A stretch of 64,000 bases of DNA from Clavulina sp. PMI_390 (Eukaryota > Basidiomycota > Agaricomycetes > Cantharellales > Hydnaceae): positions 62,001-126,000 of the forward strand of contig WIDE01000062.1 of the NCBI GenBank assembly GCA_015039315.1. The letters run 5' to 3'. Positions 1 through 13,881 of this stretch are shown one piece after another. Both the position numbers and the translations under genes were made by a program. A model generated the notes under the pieces. The model was given only the letters and a program-made list of their open reading frames with translations, made no database searches and was not told where the DNA came from. Every line of letters begins with the position of its first letter. Position 1 is the stretch's first letter.

Positions 1-212
1 ACACACATAGAGAGGATACAATGAACGTGAAAGATTCAATTAGGGGTCAAAGGATAGATGGTTTAGAGTGTTCGTGTTCACATTCCAGAAAGCTAATGAT
101 GTTGTTACAAAGGGGGTGGACAATGAATGACGATGAAGCAAGGAGGCAACGGGGGAGATGGAGATGTCGAAGGAGGTGGACAAGTAAAGGGCGCATCAAT
201 AGGGGGCGGCCC

Positions 213-1194
<982 letters not shown>

Positions 1195-1698
1195 GATAGT
1201 CTAGTAGTGGGTTGTGGTGGTTTGAGTAAGTGGTGGGGAGGAGGAGGAGGGCAGGGGTGGTCGTGACGGCTGACTTAAGGAGGACGTGCGGCGACGCCAA
1301 ACAAGCCGCTACATCACCTCGTTTATTCCCACGCCAGAAAACTAAGGGTCCTCCGTCGCCAAGAAAGGCATTTGCGCAGATATATCGAAGAAAGCGATCA
1401 ATTGTGGATGATGTGAAAGGAAAACAATGGGGTATTATGATAGTAGAAGAAATATAGTACACTAGACCATGGGCTATGTCATAGACTGAAAGAAAAAAGA
1501 GAAAAAAGCATGAGAACCGGATGTGTTGATGAGGGAACCTCTCGTGGTATTCGTGTGTGATGAGGAAAACAAATGGCACTATTACTAGCATGTTGAGACA
1601 ACAACATAGAATCTTGGGGATAAAGGGATAAAACAATGAGAAGGAAAGAAGAAAAAAACGAACACAAAAAATCAAGTGAATGTGAACGGAGAAAGGAA
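1195..1698. other. intergenic, ATG8 promoter side and PP4R1-like 3' end
   Basis: About 500 bp between two minus-strand genes. It should hold the 3' UTR of the phosphatase subunit and the promoter of ATG8. Open frames here on both strands have no recognisable protein and I see no clear regulatory motif. Confidence 0.5.
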
Positions 1699-4600
1699 TC
1701 AATACGACCAGAGTCGGTATATCGGCGGGCGTTCAGCTCTAGGAGGTGCAGGGTCTTCGTCTTCTTCCGCATCTTGTGTAGTCAGAGCAGGAGCGCCAGA
1801 GCCCACCAAATGGGGAGTCGGAGCCACAGAGCTATGAACGTCATGCTCTGTCGCCGTCTGCCCATGCGCTGGAGATCCGGAGCTAGCGAGCGCTGCATCT
1901 TCTGACACGGCCGCTAACATAGGCTGGAATGGGAACGAATCGAAAGCGTCAAAATACTCTTCTCCTCCATCTGTGCTCAAACTGGGACTAGTCACCTCTC
2001 CAAAGAATGGCGGGTTAGAGAATGTCGCAAAGGGACTGGCCACGGGTTCTCTTAGCACAGGTAGGACCATAGGCTGCTGGAAGTCGGCTAGGGAAAGAGG
2101 GTCTGCCTGGTCATCATTCACGGCGGCGGATTGGTGTCTAGGCGTCGGGGAGAATGCATGACCAGGGGTGGGAGGAAGAGGCACTGCGACGACGAGGAAG
2201 CGGACGAATGACGACACTTCAGGGGATTTGTCATTACGAAGGGTGCGAATTAGGGAAAGGAGGCCAGGTGGGTAACGGCGGGTCGGGTAGTGTTGGTCTA
2301 CAAGATTTGAAAAAGAAACGATGAGCGCTCTAGCATAAACATGAAAGAATGAAAGAATGAGCAGGCTTACATGCAATAAGGCTCGTCAGGCGGGCGGCAC
2401 CAATGCGGACGTCAGTGATGGAGTCAGTGCCAAGCCTTTGCAACATATCCCATATATCACTTCGTGCCAGCTCATGCTTGCCCCACCGCTCTGACAAGAC
2501 CAGTGCTTGCAAGCATTTGACGTAACTATTATCAGAATATGCAATTAGCGACCAAATCAACTCGGATCAAGAAAAATAGCATAGTGATGACTCACGTTGC
2601 CCGCCGCCGGAACGATCCAGTGCGTGCAAGATCCAGTACATCTTCGCGCAGTTTCTTTCCCACAATGGTGTGATCCACATCCAGGCCTTCAAAGCAGGCC
2701 GGTAGCTGTGCAATCGCCTCGTCCCGCACAGCAGCGACGTTATCCGTGAGAGCAAGCATGATTAGCGCGCGCATCGTCTCAGGGCCACTTGTGGATGTTG
2801 ATGACTCAGACGAGTCATAGCCTAACGCTCCAGGCTCGCAGAGACCACCAAATGTCCGAGCGAACACTTCACGCTCCCTCCAACCCTTGACATGATCCTT
2901 CCATGCAGTTTCTAGACCTCGTGCAACCTCGACCCTCTCTCGCGATCCCAAGTGCTTCACAAACAGCACTAGGCACTCGAGCATTTTGGTGCGCGCGTCC
3001 TCAGCTTCCGCTTCGGCTGCAGCAGTAACGAGATTATGTGCAGATACGCCGACTGCAGATACGGTCGCAAAGGGAGTAGCTGAAGTCGCGGTCATGTTGG
3101 GTGGAGAAGCTTTGCCGGAACCAAGTCTCGAAAGGCCAAAAGGTGTGGCATTCTGATCAGCACCGACACCTCCACTTTGCCCAGAGGTGGCGGAGAATCG
3201 AGATTCGCCGGACATGGGCACACTCGCTGCCGGTGGTCGTGCATAGAGTGCCTCCCAAAAGATGGGTAGCAACTGTTCGTGGGTAATATCTTCCCCCAAG
3301 ATGCGTGCCATCTCGCCCAAACTAGCGGCAATCGTCCGGCGCACCTTGCCGACCTTCTTGGCATTCACTTGGCGTTGGAACTGGGATAAAACATTCGCTC
3401 CCTCTGTAAGTTCTGCGCGAGTAAACACGTACTCCTTCGCAAGTTGTGCGTAGTATCCCGAAACCTCGTGCCATCGTTCGCGACCCACTGTGAGTGCTAC
3501 AGCAGGGAAATTGAACGCGCAAATAAGAGGACGATCGAGGTCAGGTACGGGATCAACGCCACTTGTTTCAGGATCAGGAGGAGGTAGACGAAGGCTAGAA
3601 TCACGCGCAAGAAGACCGCGCTTTGATTTCGGGCGGGCGCTGGGGGTGGATGGGGCAGATTGAGAGTGAGCTAGGCGGGATGCTGCTGTAGCGGCGGAAG
3701 GGGGAAGAGGAGGCGGATCGAGACGGTAACCTGCGCGAGGATTGCCAACAAAAATCTCAAGGAGCTCAGCAGGCGGGCCCTCCGGGTCCTCGGCAAAAGT
3801 GTAGATCACTTCACCGAGTATTTCAAGCATGGCTAGTCGGACGGAGCGAGACTTGTCTTGAGTGAGCTTTGCATAGTTCAACAGCGCAAACTTTCGTCGA
3901 TCTTCGGGTGATACGCGGGAGAGTATCGGAGGGAGGGCAAACAGTGATGACTGTCTTACTTGCCAAGCTGAGTCGTCAACAAAGGTTGAATATAGAGGCA
4001 CCTACAGAACATAGAAAACAGAAAATACATATCAGACGCTGACAATAAATAGGCTTAATCAGCAGCGAGAACCAAAGGCATACCAAATAGTCTAACAGCA
4101 TTTCCTCATCAACGACTTTGGTGAGAGCGCCCAGAGCATAAGCAGCTTCCCTCCTGACCCAAAATAGGGGATCGGACCCTACTCGAGCCACCTCGGCCAC
4201 AAACATGGCCTTGGCATCCTCCGGTATGTGCCCACTAGCGGCGACGGCAGCGATAAGGCTCATGCTAGCCACACAACCCATTGCCGCTTCTTCCGCTCGG
4301 GCGTTGGATTCGTCTGTGGCGGGAGGCTGAGACGTTGAAGCTTCGGCTATCGATACAGAAGATGATGATGTGGGGGCTGCGTCAGGGAGAGCTGATGCAG
4401 CCGAGCTTGATGTGGAAGGGGACGGTGCACTGGCAGTGCGAGCGCGAACTGAGGCATTGGAGGACGTGTCATCGGGTACGGGAGGTGGAGAGGAGGTCGT
4501 CACAGATAGCTCATTATTGTTTTCGGGTTGACCTGGGGAGGATGTGAAAGGTACGGAGTGACCAGGGGCAATATTGGATGTGTGGGGTATTGAGACGGTT

Positions 4601-7600
4601 GGATTTATCACTTGTTCGGTCGATGGCTCCTCTAGTTCAGCAGTGCTCCCTAGCTTTGGGGTGAAAGTCGACGAGAAAATGTCAGATCGATCTTTCTCCA
4701 CAGTAGGAGTGATACCACCGTCGTCCCAGGGGGACGCCATCAGATTACGATTGGAAAGACCAGCAGCTTGACCTAGCGAGTCTAAAGGCGGAGTCGATCC
4801 TTCCGTTTCCTCAATTGTCTCGAGAGGCGGGGAGCGAACGGAATCCGTAGATCTCCGCGATACCGGCGGGGCAGCAGGTGAGAAAGGTGATAATGGTGAT
4901 GGTGTCGTGGTAGATCCGGATGATGATGACATCGTGGAGAGTGGCGATGCTGAGCCTCTAACACTCCCATCTGTTGGGCCGATGGCACCTTCTCCCACAA
5001 GCTCTTCTGAGCTCTGACTGCCATTGAATGGGAAGGACAGATGCCGTTCAGCAGCAACGTCAAAAGGATTGCGCACAACGACATTGTCATAGCCACCGCT
5101 TGCAGATGGGGACGCTGCGGTTCTTAGAGAGTATTCACTTTCGGAGGAGACCGAATTCCCCGCTGACAGCGAGGGCGTCGATCGATCTGTCGCAAGCGAA
5201 CGGATGCTTGCAATGCCAGGACTGGTCACAGAACCTGGGGTAGCTGATGATGACGACGACATGGGAGGGATAAACGTAGGCGGTGAAGGGGTGGGGGAGC
5301 TGGTAGAGATTTCAGGGGGGATGTCAATATGGGTAGGCGGTGTACGGATCGAGGAGTGAGATGGGGTAGGGAGAGAAGAGGTGGTAGGAGCAGGTGGAGC
5401 GGGGGCTGCAGACGAAGCGAGTGAAGAATCCAAGCCTAACGGAGCAGGAACGATCGACGGCCCAGGGGAAGATGGCCCATGCTGTTCGAAACCCCCTGCT
5501 TCCGCTCCTTGATCATACTCCTGCTGCTCAGAATAATCCAGCTCTTCTTCTCCACCTAGCCCTAGACGCGCCAGCCCAATAATAACACCATCAATAAGCT
5601 CTCTCTCCAGCATCCCTCTTCCCTCCTCACTTAATGACCCTTCTTCACCATCACCAGAGCCGTAGCCGACAACAGCACGCCTCAGCAGCTCGACAACGCA
5701 ATTCCGAGCTACCTCAGCAACGAGGGCGTTCGAGTTTAGGAGCAAGGGGCCCAGCAGCGGGGTGAACGAGCTCACATGGAGCTTTGGCTTTGCAGGTGGC
5801 AGGGCATCGTCGTGTTCATGCTCAAGCTCTTGCGCCTCGAGCTCGTCCACGTCCAAAGCGCCCTCCACAAGCTCGCAATTCTACATCGCCATTGCCATTC
5901 ATGGGAATAGTCAATATGCACACACCGTTGAAAGCAATCCGATTGAGTCGCACAACCACCACGTTTCAGGCGGCGGTGGAGAAATCCAATTCGATGCGTG
6001 GGGGAATGTGCATAATCACCATGATGACAGTTACCGAGGAGCCGAGTGTTGCCGCATCGCATCCCATTCATGCAGCCGAGAACATGCAGGGTCGCAGGAT
6101 CCATCCGTGTCGGTCGATGTGTGGCGTCACCGTGGAAAAGCCAGTAAGTAACCAGCATGGTCAAAGGCATGGCACACGTATAACAAGCAGTGCAAGGGGA
6201 GAGAGGCCCCGGGATTCATGGTCGACGGAGGAACGAGAAGAACCAATGCGGCGAGAGAACCGCAAACGAGCACAGGCGTCGAGGAATACCCACCGATACA
6301 CGAGGTGAGAAATGGCCGGTAGCAGTCGGGAGTCAGATCGCCATATGGCCAGTGAGTGGTAAATCCATCAGAAAGGTTTCAGTCCGAATAGGGTTGAAGG
6401 CGCAACAAGTTCGATGGAAAACGACAGCGAATACACGCGCAGTTTGATCCGAATGCGTCGATATGAGCGCAGCAAATGGGAGACAATGAGAGTGAGAGGA
6501 AGAAAAAATCGAGCGCAAGGTTGTCAATAATGGAGCCAGCAGCTGAGAGAGAAGAGGTGCACGTACGACGAAGAACCACCACATGACAGGAACGAGCTCT
6601 GCCACAAATGCTTCTCTGACAGACTCATCTAAAAATAAGCATTGCAAGATAGGGAGAGGAAACACAAGAAATCGATTAGCACTGAACAGATATGACGGAA
6701 CAGCCAAATTTTCTTTTGGTTTTCTTCTTACCTTGATCAGTACCCAGAGCGTTCAGCCGCGGCAGAACATACGTGACTGCATCAGCAGGCGACACATGCG
6801 CGAGGTACTCAGGCAGCGATCGAGCAATGAACACCCTATCCAATAACCAAAGTCAGCATCATCACCTCGGGAAATAACCACAATCTAACCCAAAAAAACG
6901 GTTTGAACGAACCTATGAAACACAGCCTGACTCATCGTGAACAGGAACAGCTTCTCCAAATACCCCAGCGTCTCATGCTCCTCATCGAAAAACATCGCCG
7001 CAACAGGCTCCATCCCATTGAACGCGGCAGCTCCTTCGCCCCCTCTCGCTCCCGCCGCAGATCCCGCTTCTCCATTCCCATCGCCATCGGGGTCCCGATC
7101 GATCCCTACGGGGTTCGAGGAGAAATAGTTGTGCGATGCGGACGCGCGCGCGCGCTCAATGTCGTGGAAACCTGGGATGGGCGTATCGATGAAGCCTGCA
7201 GGAGCCGAAGGGGAAGCCTGAGGCTGTGGTTGTGATTGTGGTTGGTATTGAGATTGAGGATTAGGTGGAGGTGGTAGGTAGGAGGACGCCGGTGCGTCAA
7301 CACTGGCACTGGACGTGGGCGCTGTATCTGCCGACGCCGATAATGATCCGGCAGTCGATGAGCTACTCGAAGAAGCATGAGGGTAGATCTGTGAGGATTG
7401 CCCTGCTTGTTGATAATCCGGTTCATAATCGTGGTTCGAAGACGACGAGCCCGACGGCCCAGCTGAAGAATGCTGCTGTAGCTCATCCCCCTTTGAAGGA
7501 GGAGCATTATCTACAAACACCGCTGAAGTTGAAACGGCTCCCGCCGGCACGACTAAGCCTGTTCCGCTCAAATCGAGCGAGAACGTAAAGTTCGGCCTGC

Positions 7601-8612
7601 CCCCGCCGGCGGATGACGTGCTCCCGGCACTGCTCCGCCGAGACGATAAGGATTGAGAATGGGACTGTGATGGAGTTCGAGGAGGATGCTCAGAAGTTGA
7701 TGCAACGCGACGTGTAGGCTTGGGTGAAGAGGATAATGCTGGGTAGTTGGCAGCTGAGGGAGGATCCGGGATAGAGGGAGGTGCAGATGCTGACGTAGAG
7801 GTTGATGGAAATTGAGCATTGTATGAGGGCGAGGAAGCGGAGGGACGATAGGAACTGGAAGGTTGCATGGAGGTAGATGAGGATGAATAGGATGGAGGTG
7901 ACGATCTCAGCATGCCATCTGAGCCCCCAATGGTCGATCGCGATCCTGCTCGCTCCGGAATTTCAACTGGCATGGAGGGCGGCGGCAGGGACGGCGGCGC
8001 AGAGTCCTTCATCGTGGAAGAAGGCGAGGACTCGCGTGGCAGCGGCGGTGACAGAAATTCACCACCACCTACAGCAAAAGGCGGCTGATGCATACGAGCC
8101 TGGGCCGAGATCGCGGGGGCGGGGGAATAAGCGGCCTGAGAGCCAAGATGATCAGAACTAGCATGGGAAGAACTAGGACTGCTAGAATGAGTAGAAGAGG
8201 AGACAAAGGCGGATGATGTCGAAGCAAGGTTGGTTTTCTGCGATACCCGGGCTTGAATCTGGGGTACATTAGCGTTAGCGCCTTCGGAGGGTCGTGTAGG
8301 TTCGTGAGAAAGAGGTGCAGTTGCAGGAGTGGGTGTGACTCTGGGCATTATTTGGGTTGACGATGACGCCGATGGGTGAACCGGTGTTCCGGATGTGGAA
8401 GGGGGTGATATTTGGGATTGAAATAAGGACGGAACAGACTCGGCGGGGTCGTTCCGTGAAATGGGGTTGGCGGATGACGGGGCATTTGGATTTGTAGTCG
8501 ATTGTGATTGGTGGGGTTTCCCTGCATCCCGGCGGGGAAACACTAGTCGTGCCAAAGACGATATAGACGCAATGAAACCAGCCATAGCATCGAATCGACA
8601 GAAAAGGCGCAT
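1699..8612 (-). CDS. PP4R1-like HEAT-repeat phosphatase regulatory subunit
   Basis: Predicted HEAT-repeat scaffold of the serine/threonine phosphatase 4 regulatory subunit 1 family, which holds the PP4 catalytic subunit on substrates. Seven exons keep phase: 6913-8612, 6732-6835, 6567-6628, 4084-5880, 2596-4001, 2371-2525, 1699-2297, for 1940 aa. Residues 1 to about 540 are Ser/Pro-rich and disordered. HEAT repeats start near FFDEEHETLGYLEKLFLFTM and run through ARSLPEYLAHVSPADAVTYV, ESVREAFVAELVPVMWWFF, LLLNSNALVAEVARNCVVEL and VDDSAWQVRQSSLFALPPIL. A second disordered insert lies at about residues 710-1070. The tail is again low complexity. One 686-bp intron (5881-6566) is very long for this genome. 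The start could also be the second Met at 8585. The 5' part is repeated beyond the assembly gap. Confidence 0.85.
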
Positions 8613-9560
8613 GTGAACGGGGGGTGGGGGTGTATACGGGTGGAGGATGATGATGGATAAAGCAATTAATTAATGCAATATCAGGAATAAGAGCAAAAGT
8701 CGGACGGTTAGTCGAATACACCAGGTATTACGAGTAAAATGAGACAGAGCAGGGGGTCTAGAGGAAAGGGAGGGACGCACTGGGGGAAGAAGAGGGCTAC
8801 GTTGGCGGCTACTCGGATACTTGTAGTCGTGCGACGTCTTCAAGTCGCCGAAGGCTATGATGGTGATGACGTCGAAGATGATGACGATATAGAGCGAGGC
8901 GGAGCGGGGAGGTAGGGTCCAGAATGGCTGATCAGATCAGGCATGGAATCGGGGTGTCGAGACGGTGGTGCTGGCGCGCGCCCACAGGCTGGCGGCACGA
9001 GTTTGCTTTGGAGCAACGAAGGGGGGGAGAGCAGCACGAGGACTTGGGGAGCAGGGGAGTACCCGAAGACCACGGTGAAAGCAACAAGTTTTCTTATAGG
9101 CAAGCAAGTAGATGGAAATGTGCAGAATCCTAGAGCAAGGCACTGGCCCAAGGTGGCTCACAAGCACGCGATCGACACGGTCAGAACGGACAAGCACGCT
9201 CTCAAAGGTCCGATGGAAGACGTTGGGAACGACGCCGGCGATGTATGCACGGCGGCTGATGGAAGTAGAATGCCGACTGCAAAAAGCAGCGAAATCGTCG
9301 ATGGCAGTGAAAGCAGGGCTAGCTCGAGGTGTGTGGGTGGTGCTGGTGTTGATGGATGATGACGGATGCAATTCGTTTGGGCTCTCACAGACGCGACATC
9401 GAGGACGGTTGTTGGCGATAGAGAGATGGCGTGATGACGAGCAGGCTGGCAACGGCGACGTCGGTGGGCAGGGACAGCGCGGCGGCAAAAGGCGCAAGCT
9501 CGGAGGGGACGGGGGAAAAGGAAAGAGTTGTGTTTAGAAGATCTAGGCTCAGCGCCCCCC
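8006..9560. repeat. left copy of a 1.55 kb near-identical direct repeat
   Basis: This segment covers the first 200 or so codons of the PP4R1-like gene and about 950 bp upstream. It matches 9571-11121 in the same orientation with only about 15-20 single-base changes and small indels by eye. It ends exactly at the run of Ns, inside a C homopolymer, which points to a contig end rather than a biological boundary. Confidence 0.9.
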
Positions 9561-9570
9561 NNNNNNNNNN
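9561..9570. other. assembly gap (10 N)
   Basis: Ten consecutive N bases between two copies of the same sequence. The length is a placeholder, so the true distance is unknown and may be negative (an overlap). Confidence 0.99.
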
Positions 9571-10174
9571 CCTTCATCGTGGAAGAAGGCGAGGACTCGC
9601 GTGGCAGCGGCGGTGGCAGAAACTCAGCACCACCACTAGGAGAAGGCGGCTGCATACGAGCCTGGGCCGAGATCGCGGGGGCGGGGGAATGAGCGGCCTG
9701 AGAGCCAAGATGATCAGAACTAGCATGGGAAGAACTAGGACTGCTAGAATGAGTAGAAGAGGAGACAAAGGCGGATGATGTCGAAGCAAGGTTGGTTTTC
9801 TGCGATACCCGGGCTTGAATCTGGGGTACATTAGCGTTAGCGCCTTCGGAAGGTCGTGTAGGTTCGTGAGAAAGAGGTGCAGCTGCAGGAGTGGGTGTGA
9901 CTCTGGGCATTATTTGGGTTGACGATGACGCCGATGGGTGAACCGGTGTTCCGGATGTGGAAGGGGGTGGTATTTGGGATTGAAATAATGACGGAACAGA
10001 CTCGGCGGGGTCGTTCCGTGAAATGGGGTTGGTGGATGACGGGGCATTTGGATTTGTAGTCGATTGTGATTGGTGGGGTTTCCCTGCATCCCGGCGGGGA
10101 AACACTAGTCGTGCCAAAGACGATATAGACGCAATGAAACCAGCCATAGCATCGAATCGACAGAAAAGGCGCAT
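9571..10174 (-). pseudogene. second, truncated start of the PP4R1-like gene
   Basis: Repeats the first roughly 200 codons of the PP4R1-like protein (start MRLFCRFDAMAGFIASISSL) and then runs into the assembly gap. A few codons differ from the copy at 8612 downward, for example SSAN becoming SSTN. It is probably not a separate gene but the other side of an unmerged contig overlap or the second nuclear haplotype. It lacks all HEAT repeats, so as drawn it could not be functional. Confidence 0.75.
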
Positions 10175-11121
10175 GTGAACGGGGGGTGGGGGTGTATACG
10201 GGTGGAGGATGATGATGGATAAAGCAATTAATTAATGCAATATCAGGAATAAGAGCAAAAGTCGGACGGTTAGTCGAATACACCAGGTATTATGAGTAAA
10301 ATGAGATAGAGCAGGGGGTCTAGAGGAAAGGGAGGGACGCACTGGGGGAAGAAGAGGGTTACGTTGGCGGCTACTCGGATACTTGTAGTCGTGCGACGTC
10401 TTCAAGTCGCCGAAGGCTATGATGGTGATGACGTCGAAGATGATGACGATATAGAGCGAGGCGGAGCGGGGAGGTAGGGTCCAGAATGGCTGATCAGATC
10501 AGGCATGGAATCGGGGTGTCGAGACGGTGGTGCTGGCGCGCGCCCACAGGCTGGCGGCACGAGTTTGCTTTGGAGCAACGAAGGGGGGGGAGAGCAGCAC
10601 GAGGACTTGGGGAGCAGGGGAGTACCCGAAGACCACGGTGAAAGCAACAAGTTTTCTTATAGGCAAGCAAGTAGATGGAAATGTGCAGAATCCTAGAGCA
10701 AGGCACTGGCCCAAGGTAGCTCACGAGCACGCGATCGACACGGTCAGAACGGACAAGCACGCTCTCAAAGGTCCGATGGAAGACGTTGGGAACGACGCCG
10801 GCGATGTATGCACGGCGGCTGATGGAAGTAGAATGCCGACTGCAAAAAGCAGCGAAATCGTCGATGGCAGTGAAAGCAGGGCTAGCTCGAGGTGTGTGGG
10901 TGGTGCTGGTGTTGATGGGTGATGACGGATGCAATTCGTTTGGGCTCTCACAGACGCGACATCGAGGACGGTTGTCGGCGATAGAGAGATGGCGTGATGA
11001 CGAGCAGGCTGGCAACGGCGACGTCGGTGGGCAGGGACAGCGCGGCGGCAAAAGGCGCAAGCTCGGAGGGGACGGGGGAAAAGAAAGCGTTGTGTTTAGA
11101 AGATCTAGGCTCAGCGCCCCC
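9571..11121. repeat. right copy of the 1.55 kb direct repeat
   Basis: Starts at the first base after the gap with the same sequence as 8006 onward and continues to about 11121, where the left copy is cut by the gap. Differences from the left copy include cttcggaggg/cttcggaagg, gcagttgcag/gcagctgcag, attacgag/attatgag, ggtggctcac/ggtagctcac and an extra G in a G run. The level fits allelic variation. Confidence 0.9.
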
Positions 11122-12345
11122 CCCAGAGGGTCCGCCGGAGCACGCCTAGCGCCCTATGACCTCATTGCTTCATGACGGGCGGGTCCGCCTCCCAACAGCG
11201 CCTGGCACCGCCTGTTTCTTTTTCTAGCCCATGATTTCTTTTGTGGAGCGGATTGCTTTCTGAATCTTCCTTGGTGAAGGAGATGGACAAGCTGATTCCA
11301 CAGAATCTCTTCAATCGTGATAAGCTTCCCGTAGCCCATTCAGTCGATGATCTCATTCTGTTCCTCATTCATCCCAGCAGTCCAATAAATCGCTCAGATG
11401 GTACTATCTATCACAAAAATATCAGAGGAAATAATCGAAATGTCTTCTCGTCTTCGCGAGGCTTGGTGACTGAGCCTCAAAGGAGATTTATCGCCGTTTC
11501 CACTGATATTAGGGCTATGACGTCACTGAATTTGGGCGTGTAAATTTTCGTGACACTCCCCCAGACCACACGAGTCGCCTCACACTAAGTACCATGCCTT
11601 GAAATACACGGCTGTTCGCTTGGCAACTCCCACACATACACACTTCAACTTTGTCAACGTGTCGTGATGACATTCTTCTCAGGCCTCGGCGATATCAGCT
11701 GCCAAACCTTTGGAGAGGCAGATTCGGATGATGTGGCAACGACACCTCCGGTACGTGGCCCAAGAGGACAGACGATAGTCGTACAGAAATCATCGAGATG
11801 TCTTATACGATGAGGAAGCATGAGCAAGTGCATGAATTTGTGGCCGAGACAAGTCAACATCAGCGATGAGACGTCAATAGGAATGTGCCAATCCGATCAG
11901 CATGCACCAGCGACAATGAAGCGTCGTCAGTGCTCAGAAAAATGGAAGTATTCCATTGCCAATGACCTATACTTCCAATCATCTCTCAGAGCGCCAGCAG
12001 CTTATGATTGGCGCGCGTTATAGTGGCGAGTTGATCCAAGATGCACTTACATTTGAATATTTTCGCTGCTTTTTGCGATCAAGACTGTGTGTGCGGAGCC
12101 CGACGATAGATTGATGACTGTGAAATACGGCTGAAAACGTGTGCATCGTCTCGAACCATAAAAAGCCTTCGTTACCGAACGATCTAAGACTCGCTGAAGT
12201 CTTCGTTCGTCTAGAGGATTTGAGCAGACTAGTCAGCCTCCAGCCCCAAGCTTGATTCTCAATCTGTGGGAGTGAAACGTCCTACTGCGCTTTTAGCTCG
12301 ATACGGGCGCCAGAGCACTCCATTCACTGTCTACCGAGCATTTGA
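11122..12345. other. 1.2 kb without a recognisable gene
   Basis: Short open frames occur on both strands (for example plus 11241-11543) but none resembles a known protein or shows a sensible splice pattern. The right end should contain the promoter of the endonuclease-fold gene. I see nothing else to support here. Confidence 0.4.
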
Positions 12346-13881
12346 ATGCCAAAAGGTCGCGCGACGGCAATGACAGTGACATCTATTCCTCTATACCACT
12401 ACTCCTTCCTCCCTTTCATCACGTCCTCTCCCCCGCTATTGGAAATACCTGGTAAATGGAAGCTGTACAACCCCAGAGACTATGGAACGTCTCAAATACG
12501 GCAGTATGCGGCGTGGCCGCGCCGACAGCTCAAGATCGCGACGTGGAATGTATGGTTCGACCCTGCGCTCTGCGAGCTGCGCTGGACGACGTTGATTGAA
12601 ACTCTGGAAAAGGGAGTGCGTACATCTTTCATTCCTCCTTATCGTATTGACTGTGTAATTTTGGCCTGATAATATTAACGCGCGGTTGATTGTCTTCCGC
12701 ACTTCATAGGCTCCAGACGTTGTCTGCTTACAAGAGGTCACTCCAAAGTTCCAGGAGATCCTCCTCGCACATCATGTCGCGCGATCGACGTACCTCACTA
12801 CGTATCTCTCCGACGAAACGGCCGTCACGAACTCGTGGTACGGGACAATCATTCTTGTAAGGCACAAGCTCGTGTTCGAGAGGGGCTGCGAAGTGAGTGT
12901 GACGTTTGAGGAATATGAAAACAGCAAGTGCGGGAGAGGCCTGTCGATGCTCAAGCTGAAAATGAGAGATGGCAGTGTGGTGAGTTTTTTTTTTTTTTGT
13001 ACGAGATTGAGGAAATGTTTATCTGTGCTGATGCAAGGTGATAGGTCTTAGTTGGGAATACTCACCTGGAGTATACCCCGCGCGACCGCACAAGGCAGAT
13101 GGCGTTCTGCATCTCGCGCCTTTCCCAACTACCACCATCGCTCTACTCTTCATCCGAGACGCCAACAGCTCCACTTGCTGAACATGCTTCTGGGCTAAAG
13201 AAGCAGGCCAAAATTTCCTCACGCACCCAAGAGCCAGAGCAGCCGCCAATCGAACGTCTAGAACTAGGCATGCTATGTGGCGATACAAACGTCAAATCCT
13301 ATGCTGAGATTGAGAAGAATCTCATCTGGAAGGGATGGAAGGATCTTTTTGTCATAGCGGATAACTTCGCCAGGCGACAGCTCACACCAACTTCGAATTC
13401 CGTCTCTTCCAGTGCCGATCTTGATGTTGATGTTGACGTCGACTCTAGTGAACAGGCTACGGGAGGAGGAGACCCTCCTACGTCAGCGACACATCTCAAC
13501 CTCTTCACCGACATCCCCTCGTTTGGTATCGCGGGCCTCAAGACCAAGGGCAAAGCCCGTAAAAAACGTATTGGCCGCCTCGACTACATTCTCGCCAAAG
13601 CCTTTCACGAATCCCCCGCGCTCCCTTCCCCTTTGACCTCCATTGCTACCACTTTCTCCGATGGCGCTGTGGAACCAAGCTCTGTAGCGACATCCGTCGG
13701 CAAGGATGGCCAGGTCTCATTTCCTCCGACAAACGTATACGCTAGTAACGCGCACTTCTTGGGCGCTGAGCCTATCCCACGTGAAGTTGTGAAGCGCTGG
13801 GGAGACGTGGATGATGAGATAATGAGCGTGTGGCCGAGCGACCATTTAGGTGTGGTGGTGGACGTTTGTGTTGGGGCGTGA
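12346..13881 (+). CDS. endonuclease/exonuclease/phosphatase-fold protein, TDP2-like
   Basis: Member of the metal-dependent EEP superfamily; the motif spacing resembles tyrosyl-DNA phosphodiesterase 2 (5'-tyrosyl-DNA repair), though a nuclease of another EEP branch is possible. Three exons, 12346-12615, 12710-12979 and 13045-13881, keep phase and give 458 aa. Motifs in order: KIATWNVWF (metal-binding Asn), PDVVCLQEVTPKF (catalytic Glu), NSWYGTIILVRHKL, VGNTHLEYTPRDRTRQ (His), MLCGDTNVKS (GDxN with catalytic Asp), RLDYILAK, and the terminal PSDHLGVVVDV (SDHxG). All catalytic residues are present. A low-complexity Asp/Val/Ser stretch sits between GDTN and RLDYIL. The N-terminal ~50 residues look poorly conserved and the exact start is uncertain. 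Confidence 0.88.

Noticed and set aside
8937..9497. 187-codon minus-strand ORF (MRLLPPRCPCPP...) also open in the duplicate at 10494-11060
   Set aside because: Differences between the two copies in this frame are amino-acid changing (N/D, S/P, H/Y), other frames are equally open, and no family is recognisable. GC-rich upstream sequence of the PP4R1-like gene explains it.
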